Source of the DNA: Paracamarosporium sp. OC-R06-R3
Taxonomy: Eukaryota; Ascomycota; Dothideomycetes; Pleosporales; Didymosphaeriaceae
Assembly (NCBI GenBank): GCA_019828545.1
Contig: JACVRA010000406.1
Span: 97,666-161,665, forward strand
Length of the DNA: 64,000 nt
Direction: 5' to 3'
A program made the translations under genes and the position numbers. Positions 47,017 to 57,462 of this stretch are shown here, piece after piece (position 1 is the first letter of the stretch; each line of letters starts with the position of its first letter). The notes under the pieces were generated by a model, which made no database searches, was not told where the DNA came from, and saw only the letters and a list, made by a program, of their open reading frames with translations.

Positions 47017-47249
47017 GTTCGCGAGTGAGCCGTCCCAGGCTCTGTGATTCGGATCGATGCGCTGTGACCTGTCTGCACAGTGGCTCAATGATAGATGCAA
47101 TGCGGAGGTGTCGCGCAATTCCGCCGGCAGAACCTCGGGTGCAGACCCCTGCACTCAAAAAAAGTGAACGGGAAAGTCGCCGCCAAGATTTCGACCCACC
47201 GCTTCGATTTTCGTCGAGGAAGAGAGCTGCAACAACACGACGCGCAGAC
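47017..47249. promoter_or_regulatory. Bidirectional promoter, mL41 / UTP14
   Basis: Only 233 bp separate the two start codons. The frame of UTP14 is open through most of it, but the conserved Utp14 N-terminus begins at the ATG at 47250. Confidence 0.5.
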
Positions 47250-50174
47250 ATGCCTCCCCGAATTTCAAGAGGCTCACTCCAGAGCGCAAGGCCGGCGAAG
47301 GGGAAACCTCAGTCTGGGCCCCGTAACCCGAAAAAAGCGCAGCGTCGTGCGCAGAACGCTTTCTCTATCGCCGGACATGAGACCTCAGATCGCACAAGGG
47401 TCCGTAAGAGTCGCTTGGGCGAAATCGAAGGTCCTACGCACCGAAAACGACCACGTGACGAGGAGGAAGAGGAGGAAGACGACGATGAAGAGCAAGATGT
47501 GAAGCGGGGCAAGCGGAGGCGAGCAGACGATGAGAGCTTCGATGAGGGGAGTGATTCTGAGGGAAACACTTGGACTATGGGCCATGTGGAGGATGATGAC
47601 GATAGCGATATCGATAGTGATGAGGCATTTGGGGAGAGCGATGAGGAGAGATTTGAGGGGTGGACGTTCCGTGGCAGCTCAAACAATCAGATGAAAGGAA
47701 AGAAAGCAAAACCTGTGAAGGAGCTAGACGACGAGGAAGAAGATATTGATTTGGATGAGGGAGAGAGTGCGGACGGTGAGGACGAGGACGAGGACGATTT
47801 AGGTGAGGATGCGATTGATCTTGCTACTGCGCTGGATCAGTATGAGGAAGACCAAGAGGAGGAAAAGCGGGAGAAGGAAAAGAAGAAGAAGAAGAAGAAG
47901 AAGAAGGCATCAGCTTTCGATGACAGCGATGAGGCACCTAGTGAGGTGGGCGACTTTGCTGCAGATGGCGCCTCTGACTTTTCCTCCGAGGACGACGAAG
48001 ATGAAGCCGATCGAAGGGCGCAGCTGAAGGACCTGATTGCATCAATGGCAGCGGAAGACGAACAGAGTGCCCCCGGACCGAGGAAAGTAGATATCCACGA
48101 GGCCGCTGCCCCATCTGAGTTCGGTGTCATGAGGAAGGTTGATCTAGCAGGCTTCAAATCGAAGATTGCTGATCCGGAGAGGAGGAAGTCCTTGAAGTTG
48201 TTGCAAGACGATAAGTCAACGAAGCGCAACGACATCGCCCGGAAGCTTGACGCCCCTCTTCCCAAGCGACAACAAGATAAACTCGACCGAGCTGCCGCCG
48301 CTGCGAAAGCAAAAGAGACGTTGGACAGGTGGACCGATACCGTGAAGCACAACCGCCGCGCCGAGCATCTACACTTCGGCCCGGATAAAGCAGAAGCGGG
48401 TACGCGTATGGGCGAAAATCGACTGTTGCCTACCACCACAACTGAGCCAGCCAACGACCTCGAAAGCACTATCCAGTCCATCTTACAGCAAAGTGGACTC
48501 TCCAACGGAAAGGAAGACGAAGAGAAGATCCAGAAATGGGAAGAGCTTCAGACTAATAAGCTCCCGTTGGAAGAAGTACAAAAACGCCGTGCTCAGCTTC
48601 GTATGGAGAGGGAGCTCATGTTCCGCGAAGAAGTCCGCGCGAAACGTATCAAGAAAATCAAGAGCAAGTCATATCGCCGAGTGCACCGCAAAGAGCGGGA
48701 TCGATTAATGGAGAAGGAGCGAGAGCAGCTCAAGGCCGATGGTATTGATGTCTCGGAAGATGAACGAGAGCACAACGATCGGAGGAGAGCGGAGGAGCGA
48801 ATGGGTGCCAAACACCGTGACAGCAAGTGGGCTAAGGGTGTCAAGGCCTCTGGTAGAGGAGCCTGGGACGACGATGCTCGTGCGGGGGTGACGGAAATGG
48901 CACGACGTAATGAGGAGCTTCGCCGTCGCATTGAAGGCAAAGAGGTGCGCGACGAAGGCGATGAAGCGTCTGACTTCTCAAGTGATGACGATGATGAAGG
49001 TCCCGACGATGACGATGAGGGCAATGAGGCTATCAAACGGCAGCTTGGGCGCTTGAAGCAAAACCCATTTTCTTCTGACCAGTCCAAACTCGGATCGATG
49101 GCTTTCATGCAGAAAGCTGAAGCTGCACGGAGGGCTCGTAATGATGAGGATGTTGAGCGCTTGCGAAAGGAATTGGCCGGTGAAGACAGCAACAGTGATG
49201 GAGAAGACAACAATGCAGCTAAGGTCGGTCGCCGCAAGTTCGGACCCGGCACGAAGGTAGCACCACCAGCGATACAGCTTGGTCAAAGCGAATTCGAGGA
49301 ACGGGAGCAGCCAGACAGCGATGCAGAGAACGATGAGGTTGCAGATCGGGAAGCCGCTCCCAATGGCAAACCCACGAGGTCCGAGCCCAACTCCGCTTCG
49401 AAGACTGAGAGTGGTGCTTCGAACCCTTACCTCACGGCAAAGAAAAGCAAGAAGGTCCATGAAGGACCCGACCTTGTACCAATGGCATACGATACCATCG
49501 CCGCCACCCAGGTTGAGGAGAAACCCGTCAAGAAATCGAAGAAGAAGTCCAAGTCGAAGAAAGCACCAGACGAGTCGCTCGAAGGGGTATTTGCCGGCAA
49601 TCCCACAATCAGCAAACCAGATGACGATGGTTTCCAGACCATCACCTACGACAACGAAGACGAAGAGGATGGTGGTTGGGGAGACGAGAACGACCATTTC
49701 GATGCGACCGGTCTACAGCGTAACCAACAGCTCACAGCCAGTGCCTTCGCTGGTGACAACGTCGAAGCTGACTTCACCTCGGAGAAAAAGAAGACCATCG
49801 CCGATGAAGACGAGCGTATCGAGGAGAACGTCCTTCCCGGATGGGGCGCTTGGACCGGTGATGGGCTCACCACATCAGAAAAGCGCAACAAAGGCCAAAT
49901 CACGTACAGCAAGAAAGCAGGCATCGCGCCCGGCAAGCGGAAAGACGCGAAGCTCGACCGTGTCATCATCAACGAGAAGCGGGTCAAAGCTAACGCCAAG
50001 TACATGTCTTCACAACTTCCATTCCCCTTCGAGACGAAAGAACAGTACGAGAGGAGTCTCAGGATACCGCAGGGCCCCGAGTGGACGACTAAGAAGACGT
50101 TTCAGCAGGCGACGAAGCCAAGGGTTATGGTTAAGCAGGGTGTTATTAGGCCGATGCATAAGCCGCTTATCTAG
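47250..50174 (+). CDS. UTP14: U3 snoRNP-associated protein Utp14
   Basis: A single exon of 974 residues. Utp14 is a small-subunit processome component that activates the helicase Dhr1 to release U3 snoRNA during 18S rRNA maturation in the nucleolus. The protein has long acidic blocks (EEEEEEDDDEEQD, VEDDDDSDIDSDEAF) alternating with lysine runs (KEKKKKKKKKK near residue 215). The middle holds the family core AARKLDAPLPKRQQDKLDR-like segment (residues about 330-350) and RIKKIKSKSYRRVHRKER. The C-terminus has LPGWGAWTGDG and KRNKGQITYSKKAG, then HKPLI at the very end, all typical. The frame is open before the chosen ATG, but the preceding residues look non-conserved. Confidence 0.93.
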   Translation: MPPRISRGSLQSARPAKGKPQSGPRNPKKAQRRAQNAFSIAGHETSDRTRVRKSRLGEIEGPTHRKRPRDEEEEEEDDDEEQDVKRGKRRRADDESFDEGSDSEGNTWTMGHVEDDDDSDIDSDEAFGESDEERFEGWTFRGSSNNQMKGKKAKPVKELDDEEEDIDLDEGESADGEDEDEDDLGEDAIDLATALDQYEEDQEEEKREKEKKKKKKKKKASAFDDSDEAPSEVGDFAADGASDFSSEDDEDEADRRAQLKDLIASMAAEDEQSAPGPRKVDIHEAAAPSEFGVMRKVDLAGFKSKIADPERRKSLKLLQDDKSTKRNDIARKLDAPLPKRQQDKLDRAAAAAKAKETLDRWTDTVKHNRRAEHLHFGPDKAEAGTRMGENRLLPTTTTEPANDLESTIQSILQQSGLSNGKEDEEKIQKWEELQTNKLPLEEVQKRRAQLRMERELMFREEVRAKRIKKIKSKSYRRVHRKERDRLMEKEREQLKADGIDVSEDEREHNDRRRAEERMGAKHRDSKWAKGVKASGRGAWDDDARAGVTEMARRNEELRRRIEGKEVRDEGDEASDFSSDDDDEGPDDDDEGNEAIKRQLGRLKQNPFSSDQSKLGSMAFMQKAEAARRARNDEDVERLRKELAGEDSNSDGEDNNAAKVGRRKFGPGTKVAPPAIQLGQSEFEEREQPDSDAENDEVADREAAPNGKPTRSEPNSASKTESGASNPYLTAKKSKKVHEGPDLVPMAYDTIAATQVEEKPVKKSKKKSKSKKAPDESLEGVFAGNPTISKPDDDGFQTITYDNEDEEDGGWGDENDHFDATGLQRNQQLTASAFAGDNVEADFTSEKKKTIADEDERIEENVLPGWGAWTGDGLTTSEKRNKGQITYSKKAGIAPGKRKDAKLDRVIINEKRVKANAKYMSSQLPFPFETKEQYERSLRIPQGPEWTTKKTFQQATKPRVMVKQGVIRPMHKPLI

Positions 50175-50590
50175 GTGTTTAAGTAGAATTTTGAAGGATG
50201 TGAGAGTTTCCGTATAGTTGGATCAAAATTTCTGTATCCTTTTCTTGGGAAGAAACAATTCGAGAGCCTGTGGTAGTGTAGTGCTACCATTCTAGACATA
50301 CCACTGCGTTTGAGTTGTGATAAAAAGGAAGAAGCGAAATATGAGCAGACGTCTACACATTACCTTACTCTACTGCTGCAATGTGTGTGATCTCGAGCTT
50401 GATTTATTTATGCATCGTCACGAAGGTGGCTTTCCTTCACTTGTACAGACTAGACTTAGGTACTTATCGCACCTTACAACGCTCAGTTCTTGTATCTTTA
50501 GATGGTTACTTCTTGTCTTTTTTCTTTTTCTCTTTGTTTTCCTCGCCAATTCGTACTCTAGGTTAATATATCGTAAAATTTTATGTGTGC
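50175..50590. other. Intergenic tract between convergent genes
   Basis: 416 bp, T-rich on the top strand in its right half, holding 3' UTRs of UTP14 and the oxidase. Nothing else is seen. Confidence 0.5.
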
Positions 50591-51967
50591 CTACAGTTGT
50601 GACTTTTCCACTGGAGTAAACTCCCTTCTCTTAGGCCCTCCCCGACTCCCATCGCCAGAGAAGAGATTCTCCTGATTTTTGCATTCCTCTCTGAACCTCC
50701 ACTTATGCGCAAGCTCAAATGGTAAAGAGCGTGTAAACGCTTTAGCCGTATACTTGCCTAGGACTGGGAGGAATTTGAAAGCGCTAAGGTAACATTAGCA
50801 ATGTAACAAGTTATGAAGGGCAACTATAAACATACTGTCCGCTACCGCCTGACGCAATGAAGAGGTTGGCGTGGTCTGGGTGGTAATCCATGATGAAATC
50901 GCCTGTCGGTGTATCATTATACCAACATACGGCAGTCTGGTCAAAGCCACGTTCCGCAATATCCGGGAAAAGTTCGCGTAGCCCCGCAAGCAATCTTTCA
51001 ATACCATCTGACGGTGCAAAGTTATTGCGCGAGCCGCGCGGTGCTTGCGGCGGCTGTGAGAGCCCTGAGAGCTCACTACGAGTATAACCCCATCCATGCA
51101 CGGCGCATTTCAAGAATCCAGTATCCTCGTGTGGCGGAAACACAAACCAACCGGTAGCAAAATTCATGTAGATAGGCATATTTCTCAACCGCTGTGACTC
51201 TTCAGAGGTCAGCTTGATGTACCCAAGCACCTGGGCCGTGGCGAGTGTAGAGTTGTACATGGGTACAAGAGCATTCGACCAAGCGCCTGCCGCAAGCACA
51301 AAACGCTGGCCCTCAACACGATGATTACTGGCCGTTTTTGCGGCAATAATGTTGCCACCAGTATCTGTCTCAAAGCCGGTCACTGTGCCGCGCGCCCCGC
51401 TTATGAATGAGACGCCCTTCTCAATACACATATTGCGATAATGTAAGATTGCCTTCGTTGCATCGGCCCAACCCGCTGCACGATTACAGTACCCGTACAG
51501 GTCTGGTTGAACCATAAGCCCAGAAATCATTGGGAACGAGGTTTTAGCTTGCTGTGCAGAAGTGAATCGGCTGTATGGCAGACCTAGGTTGTTGAGTGTA
51601 GTGATACAACGATCTATCCATGAACAAGCGTGTGCATCCTTTTCCCCTGCAACCATGGCGAAGGAGGCTGGGTTGAACGTTCCATTGGAGGTGTATGTCG
51701 GGGTTGACCAAATGTCATACGCTTCTTTGGCAATCCTAGCGTAGACGGGGTCCCCATAATCGAAGCGGACTATGCGAGAGATGTCGACACTAGATCCATC
51801 GGGGACCTGAAGCAGTCAGTGAGCGGCAACGGCGGACATAGAGGGGCAACCAATACCGGTGGCACATGGCGATCGAGAACAACGATGTCTTTGTAGCCTA
51901 GGTTGCTTAACTCTAATGCAGTGGAAAGGCCAAAAACTCCAGCTCCGATTATAACGACTCGTTCCAT
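50591..51967 (-). CDS. FAD-dependent oxidase of the fructosyl-amino-acid / sarcosine oxidase family
   Basis: Three exons, 51967-51857, 51806-50836 and 50783-50591, encode 424 residues. The N-terminus carries the dinucleotide-binding motif [18 protein letters not shown]. The segment [20 protein letters not shown], the cysteine in [13 protein letters not shown] (about residue 331) and the motif [18 protein letters not shown] match the fructosyl-amino-acid oxidase / monomeric sarcosine oxidase group, in which that cysteine holds FAD covalently. The reaction would be oxidation of a secondary amine with release of hydrogen peroxide. The C-terminus ends SQL, which could be a weak peroxisomal PTS1 signal. 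The neighbouring plus-strand gene, a decayed transcription factor, is divergent. Confidence 0.87.
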
Positions 51968-52320
51968 TGCAAAGATTGCTTAGATTGGTGAGTGAATAGT
52001 ACTTTTGTAGAACCCCGCTCTTCCTAAAATAACTTATATAATTGTCTCCCGTCTTTACCCGGCGTTTCAGACCGGCCACGGAAAAGGGTTGTCCCATGAT
52101 GTCAAACCGAGAGTCTCACTCCCTCCGGCTCTTTGACCAACATAAGTTCTAGGCCACCAAAAAATGGAGAAGTGCAGCCGATTGCAACGCCGTGCATCTG
52201 CAGCGCTCATTCCAGTCACGTGATTTGTCCCAATCCCGTTCCAGCTTCCGCTTCCGCTTCTGCTCCCACTTCTGCTCCCACTTTTTCGACCGCTGAGCAA
52301 CATCAACGTATCATCACAAT
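51968..52320. promoter_or_regulatory. Divergent promoter of the oxidase and a decayed transcription factor
   Basis: 353 bp between the oxidase start and the likely original start of the regulator pseudogene. A short degenerate Ser/Ala/Pro codon repeat (TCCGCTTC-like) lies near 52240-52275. Confidence 0.4.
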
Positions 52321-54536
52321 GTCCAATAACCAGCGTTCACCATATCCTAGCAGACGCGTGCGAAAAGCTTACCAAAACTACCGGTCCTGTCATCCTATGC
52401 CGTGTTTCCTATATGGCGCTGATGCCAGCATAGTCGGAAAAAATCGCGATGCCCCGGCGAGCGACCAGAATGCTCCCTTTGCGTACGCCTACCGCAGGAA
52501 TGTTCCTATGTAAACAGTACATCTACAAATGTATACGATCACGAAGGAACGCCTACGTCTCGTGAGCGTGGTGGCGACCGCGATCAGCAGCTAACCCCTT
52601 CTCACACGACGAGTTCTCGTTCCACACGTATACCCGCGATCAAAGCGAGATTAGACCAGTTGGCAGCCACTGTAGGGACATTACAATCTCAATTGCACTC
52701 ATCCAGCATGCATGCTGAATCGAGCCATGCGAGAAGCAGCACAATGGCAGACAGTGTTATGAGCGCCGAATCTTGGCCACTTATTCTCCCAGGAATTGAT
52801 CCCCAAAACCAAGTGATAACAGAAGGAATTAAACTTTAATTCTGCAATCATTGTAATCAGCCATGCCCACTCTTCGACCACGTCCTTCCAGACAAGGCAG
52901 GTTGGCCAGCTCACTTCCCTCCAATTGTTCTCAGTGCAATGCTTGATCTCAGCCTGCGCTCGTCTACTCATGCATCGCTGCGCGATAAGGAGACGCGACG
53001 AAAAACCCTGACGTATCTCTCCAATTACTCTTGGGACCTTCTTGTCAAAGCTTATCATGAGTTTGAATTCAAGAATACGTATTTTCAGGCACTATGTATC
53101 CTCGCACGGGTGGATTACGCCGAAGGCCGCTCTGACAGGGCTCAAGCTCAAGTGACGCTTGGGTTGGCACTTCTCCAGGCCAAGGGAATGCTACAGAAGG
53201 CGCACTACAAGAACCTAACCCAGATCGAGGTAGCCCAGCACCAAGAAATTGTTTGGTCGTTGTTTATCCTGGACCGGCAGATCATTGGTAAGCGTACTCG
53301 TATTTCATCGATCCCGGAGACTTCGTTTGAGCTCTCAACATTTCAAGGTGGTCCTTCTGCACCTGGAACCCGTGAGGTGATGAATGAAGCCCTTCGCTCC
53401 AGCCTGTTCCGGAACATTTCCAGCATTGTTGGTCTCTATATTGAGCTCATACGAATATGGGAGCTTGTTGTCGTTGATATTAATCAAAGCTTAACAAACG
53501 GGTCGATAGCATTCTGGCGTCATGATTCTCGGAGAAGCCTAATCGTTTCCAGACTTCTTGATTTTGAGACGTGCGAGTGTTCTTCTATTGATTTAAAAAA
53601 GAAAGACTAATCATGTAGCCTGCGAGCCCCATACCTATACATCTGTCAGCCCAGTCACCCGGGTCCTCAGCGCACCGCAGCTAAAACCCTACTTCCGCTC
53701 CTGGATTTTCTTCCAAATTACACACCCAGCGATACATTGCTGCATGTTAATATTGCCTCCTCGTTTCAGTACTACCATCGGCTAATCGCTGCGTCAGTAA
53801 TCACCCGTTCATAATTTTCATCAAAACTCGGCAACAGAGTTCCCGAGTGCCCCTTACCTTCCTCCAGAAAGTACATAAATCTAGCTTTATCTACGCCTCT
53901 TAGGTTGCGAAAACCCTAGTCGATATGGAAGCTGCAGGGCTTACCATGTATAACCCTTTCCTAGCGTACCTTGTTGGTATTGTAGCAAGCATTCATATTG
54001 AACACAGCGCTAGCTCAGACACTACGATCGCCGCGTCAGCAAGACAAAAACTAGAATTGTGTATAGCATACCTTACTAGAGCGTCGAGCATATGGCCGTG
54101 CGTTGGTAGGAGGCTCACTATACTGCAAGCTTTGCGGACTAGAATAGGGAACATGTCGGCTCTGTGTAACGTTGAGGATGAGTACAACGGTGCCGTACCC
54201 ATCCAGAGCGTGCGACGCGTCGCGATGTCAGAAGACGATGAGACACTACTTTGGACACTGTTTGATTCCTCACACATTCTTAAATCTGCGTCTCAGGACC
54301 TACCTTATAGCGGATATACACCGACGCCTTTGGCAGAAGTCCAGTGCAACAACTCTCGAGCTGCATCAGATCTGGATCTGAACGACGTTTCTGGACTCGA
54401 GGACCTTCGATTTCCACCATCTACTTCCAACCCAACTCAAAAATTGTCGGATGATCATCAGACCGTCGCAGCACTTCAAGATCTTTCATTCATGGAAGAA
54501 CCATCAGCTGATTGGTCGCTATTGAGCATGCCGTAG
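52321..54536 (+). pseudogene. Decayed zinc-cluster (Zn2Cys6) transcription factor
   Basis: Several successive reading-frame pieces together resemble one fungal regulator. From ATG 52321 comes SRRVRKAYQNYRS, like a zinc-cluster start with tyrosine at the two first cysteine positions, and the frame ends at 52513. In a shifted frame there follows a linker with a leucine-zipper-like segment (IKARLDQLAATVGTLQSQL) to a TAA near 52839. Then 52851-53610 gives a fungal transcription-factor middle domain (WDLLVKAYHEFEFKNTYFQA, HQEIVWSLFILDRQIIGK). A broken part follows (YFRSWIFFQI). Last is 53925-54536 (TMYNPFLAYLVGIVASIHIE, with an ME-rich tail). Multiple stops and frameshifts that short introns cannot explain indicate a pseudogene. 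Introns may account for some breaks. Confidence 0.72.
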
Positions 54537-55747
54537 CCAGTGTATTTCCTGCTTGATGCATGGCCACTCTCTCCGATGGATAGTGGATCTGTACTCATTT
54601 AGGACATGCACACGGGGTCTAAGTATCATTAGGGTAGATCTCATCTACATTCATCTATGCTAAGGCTTGGGCTGAGACTTCTTTGATGCCTACTAGTTAT
54701 GTGTGATGTTTTAATAGATACATGTTATCTGCCGGCAATATCGACTCGAATCATACTTTGGAGGTTACGTTCCGGCATCAAATTCCTGCATACGATATAC
54801 CATTATAGTTTGGTGATTGCATATTAAACGCGATAATCCACACCTTATAGTGTCGTCATACGCGCATTTTCTCTCACAACACATGTTAAATGGACAATCA
54901 TTCATGAGAGTTGAATACTATCTTCAAGAGCATTACCGTATAATCAAAAACAAACGCACTGCACGACAGAGAACCCGGCCATTTACAGGAAGTCTTGCTC
55001 CTTCACCAGTTCGAATTTATCTCACGAGAGCTCCAAGCCTACTCACTAGCTTCAACCCATGTGCACCACATAAATGGACAGCCAGTACGGTTGTACTACA
55101 GTTCTATCCCCTGTTCCAAGTCGACCGAGGCCGACAACGGCGCTTTCGGATCTCCTGCCACCCTGTTATTGTCTAGAGAGTCGATCGTGCGAGTTTTTGC
55201 TCCATCAATGTTGCAAAGCCCGTGTAGCCAGCCGTCGCCACCAATAGTGATAAACACGGATCTAGAACATTAGCTAAGCACTCCTTTTCCACCGTGCAGA
55301 GCTAACGTTAGTCGCTCTATAGGATGGTGCCACCGAAGCTAAGAGAGGGGCGGCTGAATAGAGGGGCGGCTGAAGAGGGGAGCAGCTGAAGAACTAAGGC
55401 TGTGTGTGTTGAATGCATTGCATTTTCAAAACTAGCCGGTTAGCCTGTTCGCCGTTCGTTGTTAATCGGCAACACCATCTTAGCATGACAGAACCACTGA
55501 AGTCCGGTAGTGAGTTGCAACCATAACTGAAAGTTATGGAAGTTACGTCGTCGAGGTAGTGTGAGTTGGCGACTTTTCGCAATCATCCTTTAGATGCAAA
55601 GAGATTGCGGGATAGGACATGTCATACACACTAGGCTCGAACTCTATACAAAGCTACTAACTAGAAGTGGAGAGAGACAGGACTAACTTGGCTAGAGTGT
55701 ATCTCCTAGGTCATAATGGTATACAGCCGTCGGCTGTGAACCACATA
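54537..55747. other. Gene-free tract
   Basis: About 1.2 kb downstream of the pseudogene. It includes the short tandem repeat at 55339-55392 and otherwise only small overlapping ORFs with no motif. Confidence 0.5.
55339..55392. repeat. Short imperfect tandem repeat
   Basis: Three or four units of about 14-18 bp related to GAGGGGCGGCTGAA (variants GAGGGGAGCAGCTGAA) follow one another. It is a minisatellite-like patch of no known function. Confidence 0.7.
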
Positions 55748-55878
55748 CCTAGATTCGTAGATTTCCGATGCATGTGAAAGCTGTTAGGTTTGTTGAGACA
55801 TGCTACCATCTGTGTAGATTTCCTTAGAATAATGATCCATTTATCCAATTGCATGCATCGGAAGTCTACGAACTTAGT
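55748..55878. mobile_element. Small MITE candidate with TA flanks
   Basis: Inverted arms at 55754-55774 (TTCGTAGATTTCCGATGCATG) and 55852-55872 match at 20 of 21 bases. Weaker similarity extends outward to give arms of about 27 bp. TA lies just outside each end (55746-55747 and 55879-55880). The element is 131 bp and non-coding. Boundaries were inferred by eye. Confidence 0.6.
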
Positions 55879-56415
55879 TACATAGCTCAAGGTCGGCGAG
55901 TCTTACGGCTGAGCACTTTGATAGTCGTCCTGGTTTTCATTTTATCAACACCCATGATGATATTTTGACGTTCCTGTGTAATAGTCCAGGTAAGTCTTGT
56001 CTCTACTTTCGTTGGTCTCTGGTCCGACGACCATAAGCGCTCTCCAATACCATATATTTACTGGACCCGTCACCCTGCTGTGACAAATTCAACGGAGTGG
56101 GTGAGCTAATGGCAGTACCTTTAGCCCAAGCAGTGTAGATGCGGAGTTGTATCCGTGCGTGAGACAATATCATGCATGTCAGCCATAGCTGAGAGGCACA
56201 TTGATATGATGAAATCGTCAACATTAGCTTCTTTAGTTTAGACATCTGATTTTGTGGTTTTCCAGCACTGTCAGTCCTCCTCAAATATAAGTAAGTGAGG
56301 TGTCACCCATTAATTCTCATCATTTCGATCCACTGTTTTCCTCATCCCTAACTTTGTGCCTCGATTCTAAGTTCAATTAATTACATCAGCATATCTTCAT
56401 AGGAACTCATATACA
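55879..56415. other. Upstream region of the lectin-like gene
   Basis: About 540 bp with no gene. It should hold the lectin promoter. An ORF of 93 codons on the minus strand at 56003-56284 shows no family resemblance. Confidence 0.45.
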
Positions 56416-57072
56416 ATGGTTGTTGTTGTAAGTTGATTCGCAAGAATGTGACTTAACAGTCCGATAGGCTAATTTGCCTAGCCGCCTTCCGCTCTTGCAA
56501 CGGTGGAGTTGAGTGACACGACATTTGTCTTTTACGTCAACTCACGTCACAACATTGGCTATCTCACAGGGCCAGCTGGTGCTGTGAAGATCAACCAGCA
56601 GACTGTGTACAGCCAGCCGCAGCAAGTGCTAGTGGGTGGAGCACCCGTAGAAGTTGCGAAAGGATTCAAACACCTAGGTGCTATAGCCTATGACAACAAA
56701 AAAGTAGGTCTCTAATCATACTATAGATGCTCACCTATACTGATTTTATGAAACCAGATCCGCGTCTATTATGTTGCAGAGAATCCCAAAGATAGCGATG
56801 ACAACATTCTAAGGGAGATCTGCTCGGATGACGCAGGTGTGACTTGGACTTATGGCGTACTTGGAGATCCTAAACAAGGAGCGCTCTATTCTGTTCTGCA
56901 AGGGTCAGGTATCAATGCTGTGGTCCTCCCTAGCACGAACGAGCTCAGAGTCTACTTCACCAAGAAGGAGGAGCAGAGTCTCGCTATTGCTTGGATGCCA
57001 GTAGCAGGCGATGCACATGCCAATGACTGGAATATCGCTCCACACTTGCGCGGTGTAGACGAGCCTTGGTAA
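56416..57072 (+). CDS. Small fucose-specific-lectin-like protein, 182 aa
   Basis: Three exons, 56416-56427 (only 12 nt, coding MVVV), 56482-56703 and 56758-57072, join in frame. The donor sequences are GTAAGT and GTAGGT. The protein has no signal peptide. It contains three strand-rich units with the pattern seen in fungal AAL-type propeller lectins: TVELSDTTFVFYVNSRHNIG; then AIAYDNKKIRVYYVAENPKD with ILREICSDDAGVTWTYG; then VLPSTNELRVYFTKKEEQS. Full-size lectins of that family have six such blades in about 310 residues, so this is roughly a half-size relative that would need to form an oligomer to close a propeller. Sugar binding is inferred from pattern only. Confidence 0.7.
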
Positions 57073-57462
57073 GGAGAGTCATCACATACACACCGATGTC
57101 TTGGACATGGATTATGGAGTAAGGGTTATTGAGGAGTTTGATATTCCGTTGTGGAATTTGCTGAGGAGGTAGGGAATTTGTCAATGTGTCGGTGGTCGTA
57201 GCTTGTTCACGTTCATTAGTTGTGAGATTTAATCAACGCTTGTTGCAAGTTTCGTGTTGTGGTTGCTGCACGTTAAGATTGGACAATTTCAAGAAGATAA
57301 GAATGCCGCTATCGTGAGTGAGTCGGAGATGGCCATACAAGTGCACACAGCGTCGCCCGAATATAAGTCCTGTTCGCCATTTGCCTTAGAGTATGATAAT
57401 GTCACCTGTTGTTGTGTAATGGCCATGAATCTACAATTGTTCAAGCAAAGACTATTTTCTAT
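57073..57462. other. Intergenic tract between convergent genes
   Basis: 390 bp between the stops of the lectin-like gene and the next gene on the minus strand; it holds 3' UTRs. Nothing else is recognised. Confidence 0.45.

Noticed and set aside
49279..50217. 312-codon ORF in a second frame over UTP14
   Set aside because: Arg/Ser/Pro-rich shadow in a +1 frame of the clearly conserved Utp14 C-terminus.
54817..55273. Plus-strand ORFs of 92-119 codons downstream of the pseudogene
   Set aside because: Frames overlap, composition is low-grade and nothing matches a family; they are not part of the regulator remains either.
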